Assembly: GCA_029379225.1 (NCBI GenBank)
Contig: JAQYWR010000005.1
Location: 152,210-216,209 of the forward strand
Direction: 5' to 3'
Origin: Nostoc sp. S4
Lineage (GTDB): Bacteria; Cyanobacteriota; Cyanobacteriia; Cyanobacteriales; Nostocaceae
DNA: 64,000 bases
Numbering within the stretch: the first letter of the stretch is position 1; every line of letters begins with the position of its first letter. Below, one piece after another: positions 26,398-37,047 of this stretch. The notes under the pieces were generated by a model, which saw only the letters and a list, made by a program, of their open reading frames with translations, searched no databases and was not told the DNA's origin. The translations under genes and the position numbers were made by a program.

Positions 26398-29300
26398 ATG
26401 ACTAAATCTCCCAATCAAAATTGTTACTCCCCTTCCCCCATTCGTAAGCGTCTGTGGTTGCTGGTGTTGAGTCGCGGTGGTATTGCCTTGGGAGGAATTT
26501 TGCTGATTGGAATTGTCGGGGGTATTTGGCGGTTGTGGATTTTTGTCCAAAAAGAGTTAACACCGTTGGCACAACAAAGTCTCACCACTACACTCAACCG
26601 TCCAGTCGAACTCGGAAGAGTCAGACAATTTTCGTTGACGGGAGTGCAGTTTGGTGCATCAGCTATCCCAGCGACAGCTACAGATCCAGACCGAGCCGCA
26701 GTCGAAGCTGTGGAGGTGACTTTTGACCTATTGCAGTTAATTTTTAACCGCCACCTCAAGCTAGATGTCACCTTAATCAATCCAGATATTTATATCGAAC
26801 AGGATAACCAAGGGCGCTGGGTTTCCACTAGTATCGCATCATCAGGTAAAGGTGGCGTCATTAAAACAGATTTGGATAAAGTGTGGTTTCGCAATGCCAA
26901 ATTGGTGTTGATGCCGCAGCACAGGGATGAGGAGCAGGGGGGTAGAGGGGCAGAAGGGCAGGGGGGCAGAGGAGCAGGGGGGCAGAGGGGCAGGGAGCAG
27001 GGCGGCAGAGGGGTAAACAATAACTCATTACTCAACAGTCAACGCTCTCCCGTATCATTTTCCCAACTAAACGGATCTGCCCAACTTTTAGCAAACAATC
27101 AGTTGGTCAGGTTTGAAGTCGGGGGTCAAGCAGACAGTGGTGGTAGTATTTCTATTCAGGGAGAAACGCGTTCTCAAGTATTAACAGGGAATTTACAGTT
27201 GCGAGTACAAGATTTCCTGGCTGCGGATATTACTCGTTTAATTAAGTTACCAGTGAACTTACAAGCGGGTCGAGTCAATGCCGATTTATTGGTTCGGTTG
27301 ATAGCACAACAGCAGACTTTATTGTTTGGCAATGCTGCTGTTGCCGGAGTAACGGTTGAATTGCCCAAAGTGCCGCAACTATTGAGCAATACCCAAGGGA
27401 ACCTTCGTTTCCAGGGAACCCAATTGCAGTTAGATGATGTTACTACTAACTATGGCAAAATTCCCCTAGTGACTAGTGGAATCATTGATACTCAAGCAGG
27501 CTTGAAGTTGGCAGCGCGTGTAAATGCAGTAAGTTTGGCGAATGCAGTAGATACCCTCAAGGTAAAACTACCTGTGCCAGTAAGTGGGAAAGTACAAGCT
27601 TCTTTGCAGATTACTGGCTCGACTAAAGAGCCAATTCTGACAGGCAAAGTTGCCACAATCCAAACTGCCCGAATTGATAAACTGGATTTTAATAATATTA
27701 GTAGTAAATTTGAGCTTGTTACTAGTTCTTCTTTAATTACTCTCAAAGATATTCAAGGGTTCGCTAAAGTCGGTGGTGAAATTACGGGCGCTGGCACAAT
27801 TGAAATCGATAAAACCCCACGACTGGATTTAAATTTTGCTGCTAAAAATGTTCCAGGAGATGCGATCGCTAAAGTTTACCAAATAACGCCTAGTTTCCAA
27901 ATTGGTAATCTCTCGGCTACAGCGCAACTATTTGGCGCTCCTACCAATGTCCAAACTGTAGTAAAATTTCAAGCTCCTAACGCAACTTATCCTGGAACTG
28001 GCGAAGTGGCGTTCCCCTCTGGGGTTGCCGCAGGCATCGCTCCCAATCGTACCCTCTCTTTTAGCAATGTAGCTCTGAATGTGGGTGGTGGTACAGTCCG
28101 CGCAACTGGTAGTTATGCCAATGAGCGTTGGCAAACCGTTGCTGTTGCCTCTGGGGTGGAGGTGCAACGTTTTGTAGATCCAAATCAACTGCAAAATGTC
28201 TCTTTGGCAGGGGCACGATTCAATGGCCGTCTGATCCTCTCAGGCAGCACAGCACCATTTGAAATTGCCACAATTCGCACTCAGGACGCAGCAGTTACAA
28301 TTGGTGGCGGTACAGTTGCAGTTTCTAATATCCAACTCCAAAACCAAAATTTCTCTGCTCAACTCGTAGCTAATAATGTGCGGCTGGGACGAATATTGAA
28401 ACAGTCTCCCCCAGCTTTAAATAATCCTTTAGCGGGTACGTTCCAAATCGCAGGCAACAGAGATAATTTCAGCCTGAAAACTCTCCGTGGCAGTGGTGAA
28501 GGCCGCTTGACAATTGGCGGTGGTACGGTTACAGCAAAAAATATCCAACTTGCTGAGGGTTTATATCAGGCACAAGTGCAAGCAAAGAATGTGCCTGTAC
28601 AGCAGTTGGCAGCAGTACCAAAGCAGTTTCAAGGCGCGTTAACTGGTGAAGTAAACGTGGCGGGTTCTGTTGAATCCTTCCAATTGCAAGCCATCCAAGC
28701 CAGCGGTCAAGGGCAGATAAATGTTGGGCGTGGAATAATTACAGCGTCTAATATTCAACTTGTCAATGGTGCTTATCAGGCGCAAATCCAAGCAAAGAAT
28801 GTACCTGTGCGGCAGTTGGCAGCAGTACCACCGCAGTTTCAAGGTGCGTTAACTGGTCAGTTTAACGTCGCGGGATTAGTTGATTCTTTAAGTCCACGAA
28901 CAATCCAAGCTAATGGTCAGGCATTAATAAGTGTTGCAGGTGGAACGATCGCCGCCTCTAATATTCAAGTGGGTAATGGTGTATACCAGGCACGAGTTCA
29001 GGCAAATAATGTACCGTTACAGCAGTTGGCAGCAGTACCACCGCAGTTGCGGGGAAAATTAACTGGTCAAGTTAACGTGGCGGGTTCTGTTGAGTCCTTC
29101 CGACCACAAACAATCCAAGCTGTTGGTGAGGGACAAATCAATGTTGCAGGTGGGACGATCGCCGCTTCTAATATCCAAGTAAGTAATGGTCGCTATCAAG
29201 CTGTAGTAGATGCCTCAGGCATAGAATTAAATCGCTTCAATCAGCAATTGCGAAGTGAATTTGGCGGCAAATTGCAATTAGCTGGCACACTCGCATCGTC

Positions 29301-32300
29301 TCAATTAGCTGATGTGCGTGCTGCTGGACAAGTGCAGTTATCCCAAGGTATCCCTGGACTTGAGCGACCACTGAGTGCGGCGATCGCTTGGAATGGTGAA
29401 AGGCTAACCATTGAGCAAGCAACTGCTCCCGGTTTAAATGTGACTGGTAACATCTTAGCCAATGCCAAACAACCGGGGATACCGGAAATTACTGCCCTAA
29501 ATCTCAACGTCCAAGCCCAGAATTACGATTTAAAACAGTTACCCATCAATCTTCCTAATCAGGTTGCAGTGGCGGGGAGAGTAGATTTTAATGGACAAGT
29601 GACTGGCAAGCTACCTTTACCAAATGTAGTCGGGCAAATTAATTTACGAGATTTTGTTGTTCAAGATATTGCTTTTGAACCGTTGTTAACTGGAAATATT
29701 AATTCAGCACAAGGACGCGGGTTGAATTTGAATTTGGCAGGAAATCGCGACCGCCTTGCTTTTAATTTAGATGCCAATAATCGCCCGAAATCTTTTTTAG
29801 TCCAATGGCAGCAAGCATTGGCATCAGGTAATGTTCGAGGAAATGACTGGACAATTAAAGTTGCAAGTTTCCCCTTACAAATATTAAATTTGACTCCACC
29901 GCCAAGTACTCGGCTCGGTAGTGGAAAAATCACTGGATTGTTAACAGGGGATTTGCTCTTTAATCAGCAGACATTAGCAACAAGCGGAAATGTAGCAATC
30001 GCCAACCCAGAAATTGGCCGGGTAAAAGGCGATCGTTTAGCAGCTCAATTCCGTTACAGTAATGGTAAAGCTACACTCACTAGTAGCCAATTTGTTAAAG
30101 GTAATAGTAGTTACGCTGCTGTTGGTACTTTTGCTCAAACTCACCAAGGGCCTCAACTGCAAGGTAAACTCAATGTCAGCCAGGGTAAAATCGAAGATGT
30201 TCTGGCTGTAGCACAGGTATTTGATTTACAGGATTTGCAAGGTGGTTCGGTCCCGACCTACGGCACAGCAGCGGATCTGACAACCAGCGCTCAAGGCTGG
30301 TCAAATCAACCCTTATTAACCCAACTCCAGCGATTTTCTGAAATTGAAGCCTTGGTAGCACAACAGGAACAACAGCGACTTGATTCCACTCCCATACCAG
30401 ATTTAGCTGACTTGAAAGGCACTTTCAACGGGGAAGTGGCTGTAGATACGGCTACAGCTAATGGATTAGCAGTGCAATTTAATTTGAATGGAGAAAATTT
30501 TGCTTGGGGTAAAAAGTCAGAACGCAGTCGTTTTTATACTGCCGATAAATTAATTGCTGAAGGCAACTTTGAAAATGGTGTTTTGAGTTTGCGACCTTTA
30601 CGAATCGAATCTCAAAATAGGCTGATTGCTTTCACAGGTAACATTGGCGGTAACGAACAATCTGGTCAGTTGCGGGTGAATAATTTTCCAGTACAAGTAT
30701 TAAATAATTTTGTCAAACTACCAGTTGGCATTACAGGTAATCTCAACGCTACAGCGGCTTTAGCAGGCAGTATTGCTAATCCCCAAGCCAGAGGGGAATT
30801 GCAAATTATACAAGGAACTCTAAATCAGAACCCAATAGAATCAGCGACGGCAAGTTTCAGCTATGCCAACGGACGTTTAAACTTTGATAGTACTGTAGCG
30901 GTTACTGGGCCAAAACCTGTGGATATTACTGGCAGCATACCTTATAAATTACCTTTTGCAACCGTTGCATCAGACAGCGAGCAAATCAATTTGGATATGA
31001 AGTTACAAAACGAAGGATTAGCACTGTTAAACGCATTGACTAATCAAGTGATGTTTGAAAAAGGTGAAGGAGAAGTAGACCTGAAGGTACATGGAACATT
31101 GCAACAACCACAGGTAGATGGAATTGCGACTGTTAATAATGCTACTTTTTCAGCCCAGGCTTTGCCGGGTAAGCTCAGACATGTTACAGGTAAAGTACTA
31201 TTTAATTTTGACCGCATATTAGTAGAAAATCTCCAAGGTAGATTTAGCCGAGGGAAGGTAGAGGCGGCTGGAGAAATTCCTATCTTTGACAATAAGAATT
31301 TAACTATCAACAATCCTTTGACTATTAATCTCGAACAGCTAGCATTGAATCTTAAAGGACTTTACCAAGGAGGCGCTAGCGGTAATTTGCAGATTACTGG
31401 TTCTGCCCTTAACCCACTAATTGGTGGTCGGGTGGATTTGTTTGATGGTCAGGTATTGCTGGCAGAATCTACTAACACTACTACATCTGCAAATAATAAT
31501 GGTGTTGGTTTGTCATCGATAAAAGCCAATAAGCAGACTCAAGCAGAAATTGGAAATGGGATCCCAAATGCAATCGCCAGATTTAATAATCTAGATCTGG
31601 AACTAGGTAAAAAAGTGCAAATTACTCGTCCACCTATTCTCAGCTTCCGTGCAACTGGTAATCTTATAGTTAACGGCTCAATTAATCAGCCCATACCCGA
31701 TGGCACTATCAGATTAGAACAAGGTGGCGTAAATTTATTTACTACCCAATTTAACCTTGTTCGTGGTTATAAACACACTGCAACTTTTAGTCCCTCCCAA
31801 CCGCGCGACCCTGACTTGAATATTCGACTATTTGCTAAGGTACTTGATATAACTCAAGGTAATGATTTGACCAGGGTAAATTCCACAGGTTTATCAACCT
31901 TAGAAAGTGTTAGAGTCGAAGCTACCATTAATGGTCTCGCTAGCAAATTAAATGAAAATCTAGAACTAACAAGCAGTCCATCACGTAGTCAAACTGAAAT
32001 TGTTGCTCTTTTAGGAGGTGGGTTTATAGACACCCAAGGACGTGGCGACAGTACTTTGGGTTTGATTAATATTGCAGGCTCAGCAGTATTCAACAATTTT
32101 CAGTCAGCTTTTAACCAGATTGGTAGTACCTTTGGCTTGAGTGAACTGCGGATATTTCCTACCGTTATTTCTGAGAATCCCGAAGCGGGAAGACCCAATT
32201 CAAGTTTAGAATTAGCAGCTGAAGCTGGAGTTGATATTACTTCTAAAATATCCGTTTCTAGCATTAAAATTTTAACCACAAATGACCCATTTCAATGGGG

Positions 32301-32397
32301 TGTTAATTATCGGATAAATGATGAATTTCGGGTACGTGCTTCTACTAATTTAACCGATGATAGTCGTGCTGTAGTAGAATATCAAACACGGTTTTAA
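26398..32397 (+). CDS. TamB/DUF490-family translocation and assembly module protein
   Basis: At 1999 residues this is a giant inner-membrane-anchored protein. An N-terminal helix (about 20-45, LVLSRGGIALGGILLIGIVG) is followed by a long periplasmic region of repetitive beta-strands, expected to form a lipid-carrying groove, and a C-terminal TamB domain (about 1640-1999: TFSPSQPRDPDLNIRLFAK, EIVALLGGGFIDT, ending VRASTNLTDDSRAVVEYQTRF). TamB homologues, including plant TIC236, link inner and outer envelope membranes for lipid transport or outer-membrane protein assembly. Two unusual parts: a Gly/Arg/Gln insert at about 179-204 made of G-rich repeat DNA, and a 70-residue internal tandem repeat (28498-29209). 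No Omp85/TamA gene is adjacent. Confidence 0.93.
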   Translation: MTKSPNQNCYSPSPIRKRLWLLVLSRGGIALGGILLIGIVGGIWRLWIFVQKELTPLAQQSLTTTLNRPVELGRVRQFSLTGVQFGASAIPATATDPDRAAVEAVEVTFDLLQLIFNRHLKLDVTLINPDIYIEQDNQGRWVSTSIASSGKGGVIKTDLDKVWFRNAKLVLMPQHRDEEQGGRGAEGQGGRGAGGQRGREQGGRGVNNNSLLNSQRSPVSFSQLNGSAQLLANNQLVRFEVGGQADSGGSISIQGETRSQVLTGNLQLRVQDFLAADITRLIKLPVNLQAGRVNADLLVRLIAQQQTLLFGNAAVAGVTVELPKVPQLLSNTQGNLRFQGTQLQLDDVTTNYGKIPLVTSGIIDTQAGLKLAARVNAVSLANAVDTLKVKLPVPVSGKVQASLQITGSTKEPILTGKVATIQTARIDKLDFNNISSKFELVTSSSLITLKDIQGFAKVGGEITGAGTIEIDKTPRLDLNFAAKNVPGDAIAKVYQITPSFQIGNLSATAQLFGAPTNVQTVVKFQAPNATYPGTGEVAFPSGVAAGIAPNRTLSFSNVALNVGGGTVRATGSYANERWQTVAVASGVEVQRFVDPNQLQNVSLAGARFNGRLILSGSTAPFEIATIRTQDAAVTIGGGTVAVSNIQLQNQNFSAQLVANNVRLGRILKQSPPALNNPLAGTFQIAGNRDNFSLKTLRGSGEGRLTIGGGTVTAKNIQLAEGLYQAQVQAKNVPVQQLAAVPKQFQGALTGEVNVAGSVESFQLQAIQASGQGQINVGRGIITASNIQLVNGAYQAQIQAKNVPVRQLAAVPPQFQGALTGQFNVAGLVDSLSPRTIQANGQALISVAGGTIAASNIQVGNGVYQARVQANNVPLQQLAAVPPQLRGKLTGQVNVAGSVESFRPQTIQAVGEGQINVAGGTIAASNIQVSNGRYQAVVDASGIELNRFNQQLRSEFGGKLQLAGTLASSQLADVRAAGQVQLSQGIPGLERPLSAAIAWNGERLTIEQATAPGLNVTGNILANAKQPGIPEITALNLNVQAQNYDLKQLPINLPNQVAVAGRVDFNGQVTGKLPLPNVVGQINLRDFVVQDIAFEPLLTGNINSAQGRGLNLNLAGNRDRLAFNLDANNRPKSFLVQWQQALASGNVRGNDWTIKVASFPLQILNLTPPPSTRLGSGKITGLLTGDLLFNQQTLATSGNVAIANPEIGRVKGDRLAAQFRYSNGKATLTSSQFVKGNSSYAAVGTFAQTHQGPQLQGKLNVSQGKIEDVLAVAQVFDLQDLQGGSVPTYGTAADLTTSAQGWSNQPLLTQLQRFSEIEALVAQQEQQRLDSTPIPDLADLKGTFNGEVAVDTATANGLAVQFNLNGENFAWGKKSERSRFYTADKLIAEGNFENGVLSLRPLRIESQNRLIAFTGNIGGNEQSGQLRVNNFPVQVLNNFVKLPVGITGNLNATAALAGSIANPQARGELQIIQGTLNQNPIESATASFSYANGRLNFDSTVAVTGPKPVDITGSIPYKLPFATVASDSEQINLDMKLQNEGLALLNALTNQVMFEKGEGEVDLKVHGTLQQPQVDGIATVNNATFSAQALPGKLRHVTGKVLFNFDRILVENLQGRFSRGKVEAAGEIPIFDNKNLTINNPLTINLEQLALNLKGLYQGGASGNLQITGSALNPLIGGRVDLFDGQVLLAESTNTTTSANNNGVGLSSIKANKQTQAEIGNGIPNAIARFNNLDLELGKKVQITRPPILSFRATGNLIVNGSINQPIPDGTIRLEQGGVNLFTTQFNLVRGYKHTATFSPSQPRDPDLNIRLFAKVLDITQGNDLTRVNSTGLSTLESVRVEATINGLASKLNENLELTSSPSRSQTEIVALLGGGFIDTQGRGDSTLGLINIAGSAVFNNFQSAFNQIGSTFGLSELRIFPTVISENPEAGRPNSSLELAAEAGVDITSKISVSSIKILTTNDPFQWGVNYRINDEFRVRASTNLTDDSRAVVEYQTRF
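26930..27015 (+). repeat. G-rich dispersed repeat translated inside the TamB gene
   Basis: Units such as GGAGCAGGGGGGCAGAGG and GGGGCAGGGAGCAGGG are repeated, encoding EEQGGRGAEGQGGRGAGGQR and GREQGGRG in frame. The same G/A-rich motif occurs in non-coding gaps here (near 9820-9845). The insertion keeps the frame. Confidence 0.88.
28498..29209 (+). repeat. 210-bp in-frame tandem repeat in the TamB gene
   Basis: About 3.4 copies of a 70-codon unit. The marker CAGTTGGCAGCAGTACC falls at 28603, 28813 and 29023, exactly 210 bp apart. Each unit encodes NVPVxQLAAVPxQFQGALTG, then VNVAGSVES and GGTIxASNIQ. Copies are well conserved but not identical, pointing to recent unit duplication. Confidence 0.92.
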
Positions 32398-33153
32398 ACT
32401 ATCCAAAATTTCAATTAATATACCTGGAATAGTTTGGATAAAATGTAAAATCCGGCGTTGCTGATTCCAAATATGAATTTACCGGGCTACGCCCCGCTTC
32501 TCTACGAGATGCTACGCGAACGCTAACACGCAGAGGCGCTCCAGTCGCAGAGAGTAAGAGTTGAGAAGAGTTGATTTTTAAATTTTATATTCAAATTCGG
32601 CAATGCCGAATTTTTATTAAATAGCACAAGCCTTGGTGGTTAGGACATCAATAAGATGATAAAACTTAGGCACAAAGCGAAAAGTCGAGCCAGTGCGATC
32701 CTGTCGCCTTGCGTCAGAAAGCAACTGGCGTCGGAGCAGCGGCTTTTGCCGATTTGTTAGCGCAGCGTTAACGACTGTGCGTAGCGTCACTTTTCAAAAC
32801 AAAGACTTTTCACCCAGTCCCCAGTCCCTTGCTATAAGTCCCCTAATCTATGCTATATATGGGCTACCGCCCTCCCTGGCATTTGGAACAGACGAGTTAG
32901 CGAGGAGGACTTCGAGCGATTGCACTCCGATCTAGTTCCAATGGCACAAAGAGGACGTAAATTTATTATCATATTTAACTACGAAACTTTGTATGATTGT
33001 TTATCACTAAATATAGCTCGTTTGGTAGTTTCATGACTTAAGTAACAAAGTGTAAACATTACTCGTGTAAGATAAATAAGCTGATAATCTCAGCGATTGT
33101 ATCAAGTAAAAATATAGTTCTATTAGATATGCGATCGCATATCTTTAATTAAA
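32398..33153. other. Gene-free gap with dispersed repeats
   Basis: Holds a GC-richer dispersed repeat at about 32488-32560 (GGGCTACGCCCCGCTTCTCT, then CGCTCCAGTCGCAGAG), a mixed block near 32690-32800 (TTGCGTCAGAAAGC, GCGTAGCGTCAC) and a HIP1-type site just before the next gene. No frame here looks like a real gene. The last 200 bp are AT-rich and should carry the promoter of the trehalose synthase gene. Confidence 0.5.
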
Positions 33154-36100
33154 ATGCCAAACTCAAATTTGAAAGATGACCCATTATGGTTCAAAAATGC
33201 AATTATCTACGAACTAGGTGTTCGCACATTTGCCGACAGTAATGGTGATGGTATTGGTGATTTTCCAGGACTGACAGAAAAACTAGACTATTTACAAGAT
33301 TTAGGTATTACTGCTATTTGGTTGTTACCTTTTTTTCCATCACCACTCAGAGATGATGGTTACGATATTGCTGATTACACTAGTGTCAATCCTATCTATG
33401 GCACGTTAGAAGACTTTAAAGCGTTTTTGAGCGCTGCTCATCAACGCGGTATTCGTGTAATTATTGAATTAATTATTAATCATACCTCTGACCAACATCC
33501 TTGGTTTCAAAGAGCACGTCGCGCCCCAAAAGGAAGTCAGGAGCGAGATTTTTATGTTTGGAATGATACTCCTGAAAAATACCAAGAAGCACGAATTATC
33601 TTTCAAGATTTTGAAACATCTAACTGGACTTGGGATTCAGTTGCCCAAGCTTATTGCTGGCATCGTTTCTATTCCCATCAGCCGGATTTGAATTATGATA
33701 ATCCCTTGGTGCGCGAGGCAGTATTTGATGTTCTAGATTTTTGGTTGGAGATGGGTGTAGATGGACTACGCATGGATGCTGTGCCTTATCTCTACGAACG
33801 GCAAGGAACGAACTGCGAAAACTTACCCGAAACCCATGGGTTTTTGAAGGAGTTGCGATCGCACATTGACGCCAAATTTCCTAACCGGATGTTACTAGCT
33901 GAGGCGAACCAATGGCCTGAAGATGCAGCCGAGTATTACGGTGCGGGGGATGAGTGTCACATGAACTTTCATTTTCCCCTAATGCCACGTTTGTTTATGG
34001 CAGTGCGGATGGAAGATAATTTTCCGATTGTAGATATTCTCCAACAAACTCCATCGATTCCTGATAACTGTCAGTGGGCATTGTTCCTCCGCAACCATGA
34101 CGAACTGACTTTAGAAATGGTGACAGATGAAGACCGGGATTTTATGTACGGAGCCTATGCACAAGACCCGATGATGCGGGTAAATTTAGGCATCCGCCGC
34201 AGATTAGCGCCGCTTTTAGGCAATGACCGCCGCCAAATTGAGTTACTCAATAGTTTACTGTTATCTCTACCAGGAACCCCCGTACTTTACTACGGTGATG
34301 AAATTGGGATGGGAGATAACGTTTATCTAGGCGATCGCAATGGTGTTCGCACACCTATGCAGTGGAGTTCTGACCGCAACGCCGGTTTTAGTCGCGCCAA
34401 CCCGCAACGCTTATATCTACCCGTGATCGTTGACTCAGAATATCACTACGAAGCACTCAACGTTGAGGCACAACGGATTAATACCAATTCTCTCTGGTAT
34501 TGGATGAAACGTTTAATTGCTACTCGCAAACGGTTTGCGGCATTGGGTGAAGGACGTTTTGAATTAGTACAGTCTAATAATCGCAAAGTTTTTGCCTTCA
34601 GCCGGATTACCTCTGAAGAAGATGTCTTGGTAGTAGCAAATTTGTCTCGTTACGTGCAAACGGTGGCGTTAGATTTATCAACCTTCAATGGGCAACTACC
34701 AGTAGAAATTTTTGGTTCCACTGAGTTTCCACCAATTACAGAATCGCCTTATTTCCTCAGCTTAAGTCCTTACGGGTTTTACTGGTTCACCTTACAACGC
34801 AAAGCTAGCTTGACGCAATCTCCTAAATCCCATGCAGACTTGAGCTATCTACTGGTAAATGGTTCATGGCAGAATGTAATTTCGCAGCGAGAGCCAAAAA
34901 GCATTCTCGAATCAACACTGCGCGACTATCTCTATACCTGTAGCTGGTTTGGCGGCAAAAATCAGACTGTACAATCAGTACAAATCACTGAAGCGATTTC
35001 TTTACCCTACGATCGGCAGATAGCTCAAATTGTTTGGTTGCAGGTAGATTATATCCAGGGAAACCAGGAAACTTATCTGTTATTTCTCGCCTATGCAGAA
35101 GGTGAGCAAGCAACAAATCTTTTGGCACAAATGCCGCAAGCTGTGATTGCACGGCTTGGGGTGCAAGGCAAAATAGACACTCCTCCATCCAATACTCAAG
35201 AAGTTGGAATTTTATTTGATGCTTTAGCAGACAAGAACTTTCTCACCTCACTGTTAGATGATGCGATCGCTAATCATCACTCTTATAAAGGGATAACCGG
35301 AGAATTATTTGGCACTACTACTGATTCATTCTCCGAATTGCGCCGACAGTTAACCAATCATGAGCCGACTGTCTTAAATAAAGAAGAAGAAACCAATACT
35401 TATATAGTTTATGGCGATCGCTTGTTGTTAAAACTCTTTCGCAAAGTCGAGGAGGGTTTGCAGCCAGATTTAGAAATCCGGCGTTTTCTATATCAGAAAA
35501 AACGTTTGGAACGCTCAGTTTTCCTAGCTGGTGCTTTAGAGTACCGCCGTGCAAATAAAACAGGCAATAAAACTACTCTACCCATAACTATAGGCATATT
35601 ACAAGAGTTTATTTCAGATATCCGTAGTGGCTGGGACTACACCCTTGATAGTTTGCAAAAGTACTTTGATTTAGTGACCACAGAACACGCCACTATTACC
35701 GAAGTGCCTCTGCCATCACGTTCCTTGTTGGATTTACAGAAAATTGAGATTCCAGAATTGGCAATTGCAACTATCACTTCTTACTTGCAAAGTGCTGAAC
35801 TGTTGGGTAAATCCACAGCTGAATTCCATATAGCGCTGGCTACGAATACAGATAGCTCAGGCTTTGCTCCAGAATCTTTTTCATCACTTTATCAACGTTC
35901 GATATATCAAAATGCACGTAACTTAACTGGAAAAGTATTTCGGTTGTTAAAAGAACGAGCAAACTACTTGCCAGCCGATACTCAACCATTAGCATTAGAA
36001 GTTCTTAATAGCCAACAGAAAATCTTAGAACGCTTTCAGTTAATTGTTGGGCAAAAAATTACGGCATTGCGTACTCGTCATCATGGAAACTATCATTTAT

Positions 36101-36546
36101 CGCAAGTATTTTACACCGGAAAAGACTTTATTCTTCCTGATTTTGAAGGTAAAACAGATCGTAGTTTTAGCGAACGACGCATCAAGCGATCGCCTTTACG
36201 AGATGTAGCTGGAATGTTGCTATCTTTCAACTATGCAGTTAACGAAGCTCTGGTTTATCAAAAAGAATCTGGGATGATCCTACCTGAAAATTTACCCCTC
36301 ATAGAACAATGGGGACAGTTTTGGTACACTTGGGTCAGTAGTAGCTTTTTGAATTCTTATTTAGAAACTGCTCATCAAGAATCTTTCCTGCCAAAGACAA
36401 CACAAGAACTAGATGTGCTGCTTTTTGCCTATCTTCTAGAGCAAGGGATTGATGCACTAGGCAATGAACTAAATAATCGCTGCGAGCGGATAGAAATTCC
36501 ACTTCAATTTATTCTGCGATTACTGAGTGAAACTGCTGTCGGATAA
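33154..36546 (+). CDS. treS: Trehalose synthase-maltokinase fusion (maltose alpha-D-glucosyltransferase)
   Basis: An 1130-residue fusion. Residues 1-550 are a GH13 trehalose synthase: YELGVRTFADSNGDGIGDF, catalytic Asp208 in GVDGLRMDAVPYL, Glu250 in LLAEANQWPEDAAEY, Asp316 in FLRNHDE. It interconverts maltose and trehalose. Residues about 570-1130 are a maltokinase (Pep2-like; YLYTCSWFGGKNQTV, YIVYGDRLLLKLFRK, RHHGNYHLSQVFYT, ILPDFEGKTDRSFSERR), giving maltose-1-phosphate. Together they connect trehalose to glycogen through the GlgE route in bacteria that have GlgE; no glgE is in this window. A sugar permease gene lies 1.2 kb downstream. Cytosolic and constitutive in appearance; HIP1 sites occur in the gene. 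Confidence 0.95.
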   Translation: MPNSNLKDDPLWFKNAIIYELGVRTFADSNGDGIGDFPGLTEKLDYLQDLGITAIWLLPFFPSPLRDDGYDIADYTSVNPIYGTLEDFKAFLSAAHQRGIRVIIELIINHTSDQHPWFQRARRAPKGSQERDFYVWNDTPEKYQEARIIFQDFETSNWTWDSVAQAYCWHRFYSHQPDLNYDNPLVREAVFDVLDFWLEMGVDGLRMDAVPYLYERQGTNCENLPETHGFLKELRSHIDAKFPNRMLLAEANQWPEDAAEYYGAGDECHMNFHFPLMPRLFMAVRMEDNFPIVDILQQTPSIPDNCQWALFLRNHDELTLEMVTDEDRDFMYGAYAQDPMMRVNLGIRRRLAPLLGNDRRQIELLNSLLLSLPGTPVLYYGDEIGMGDNVYLGDRNGVRTPMQWSSDRNAGFSRANPQRLYLPVIVDSEYHYEALNVEAQRINTNSLWYWMKRLIATRKRFAALGEGRFELVQSNNRKVFAFSRITSEEDVLVVANLSRYVQTVALDLSTFNGQLPVEIFGSTEFPPITESPYFLSLSPYGFYWFTLQRKASLTQSPKSHADLSYLLVNGSWQNVISQREPKSILESTLRDYLYTCSWFGGKNQTVQSVQITEAISLPYDRQIAQIVWLQVDYIQGNQETYLLFLAYAEGEQATNLLAQMPQAVIARLGVQGKIDTPPSNTQEVGILFDALADKNFLTSLLDDAIANHHSYKGITGELFGTTTDSFSELRRQLTNHEPTVLNKEEETNTYIVYGDRLLLKLFRKVEEGLQPDLEIRRFLYQKKRLERSVFLAGALEYRRANKTGNKTTLPITIGILQEFISDIRSGWDYTLDSLQKYFDLVTTEHATITEVPLPSRSLLDLQKIEIPELAIATITSYLQSAELLGKSTAEFHIALATNTDSSGFAPESFSSLYQRSIYQNARNLTGKVFRLLKERANYLPADTQPLALEVLNSQQKILERFQLIVGQKITALRTRHHGNYHLSQVFYTGKDFILPDFEGKTDRSFSERRIKRSPLRDVAGMLLSFNYAVNEALVYQKESGMILPENLPLIEQWGQFWYTWVSSSFLNSYLETAHQESFLPKTTQELDVLLFAYLLEQGIDALGNELNNRCERIEIPLQFILRLLSETAVG

Positions 36547-36610
36547 CAATTTATTTGTCGTGTTATCTAATTAATGTTGTTCAACTTTTAAATTGATTTT
36601 GACCTCTCTC

Positions 36611-36642
36611 CAAACCTCTCTCCTAAAAGGAGAGAGGGTTTG
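36611..36642. repeat. Inverted repeat downstream of treS
   Basis: CAAACCTCTCTCC and GGAGAGAGGGTTTG pair around TAAAA. The motif is a common dispersed hairpin in cyanobacterial gaps; it could end the treS transcript, although no U-run follows. The remainder of the gap 36547-37047 shows only AT-rich sequence and short ACCCATTACC repeats just before the GNAT gene. Confidence 0.65.
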
Positions 36643-37047
36643 AATTGTTCCAACTTCCAGCAACAAAAGTTTTCTGCTTCACTCTTTTTTTAAGGTGACG
36701 TAAGTCCTATATTATCGGCATCAAAATTGCAAATTATGTTCCCTGTTTTTAAACAATACTTACTGATTTTATCATTACTATGCACTACTACCCACTCCCA
36801 GTACAAGAGCTGTTAGAGTCAGAATCAACTTGCACCAATGGTAGGTACTGTTGCATGATTTTCGTTAGCAAAAACAAGTAGAAATAGAATAATATTAAGT
36901 TCGCCTAATTACTTACGATATGGTTGGTGTTGTTGGTAATTGGTAACTGGGGAACAGGGGAAGAGTTAAACTGTATTTGTATTGCCCATTACCTACTTAC
37001 CCATTACCAACCCTCACAGATATCATAAGTATTCAACCAGACATGAT

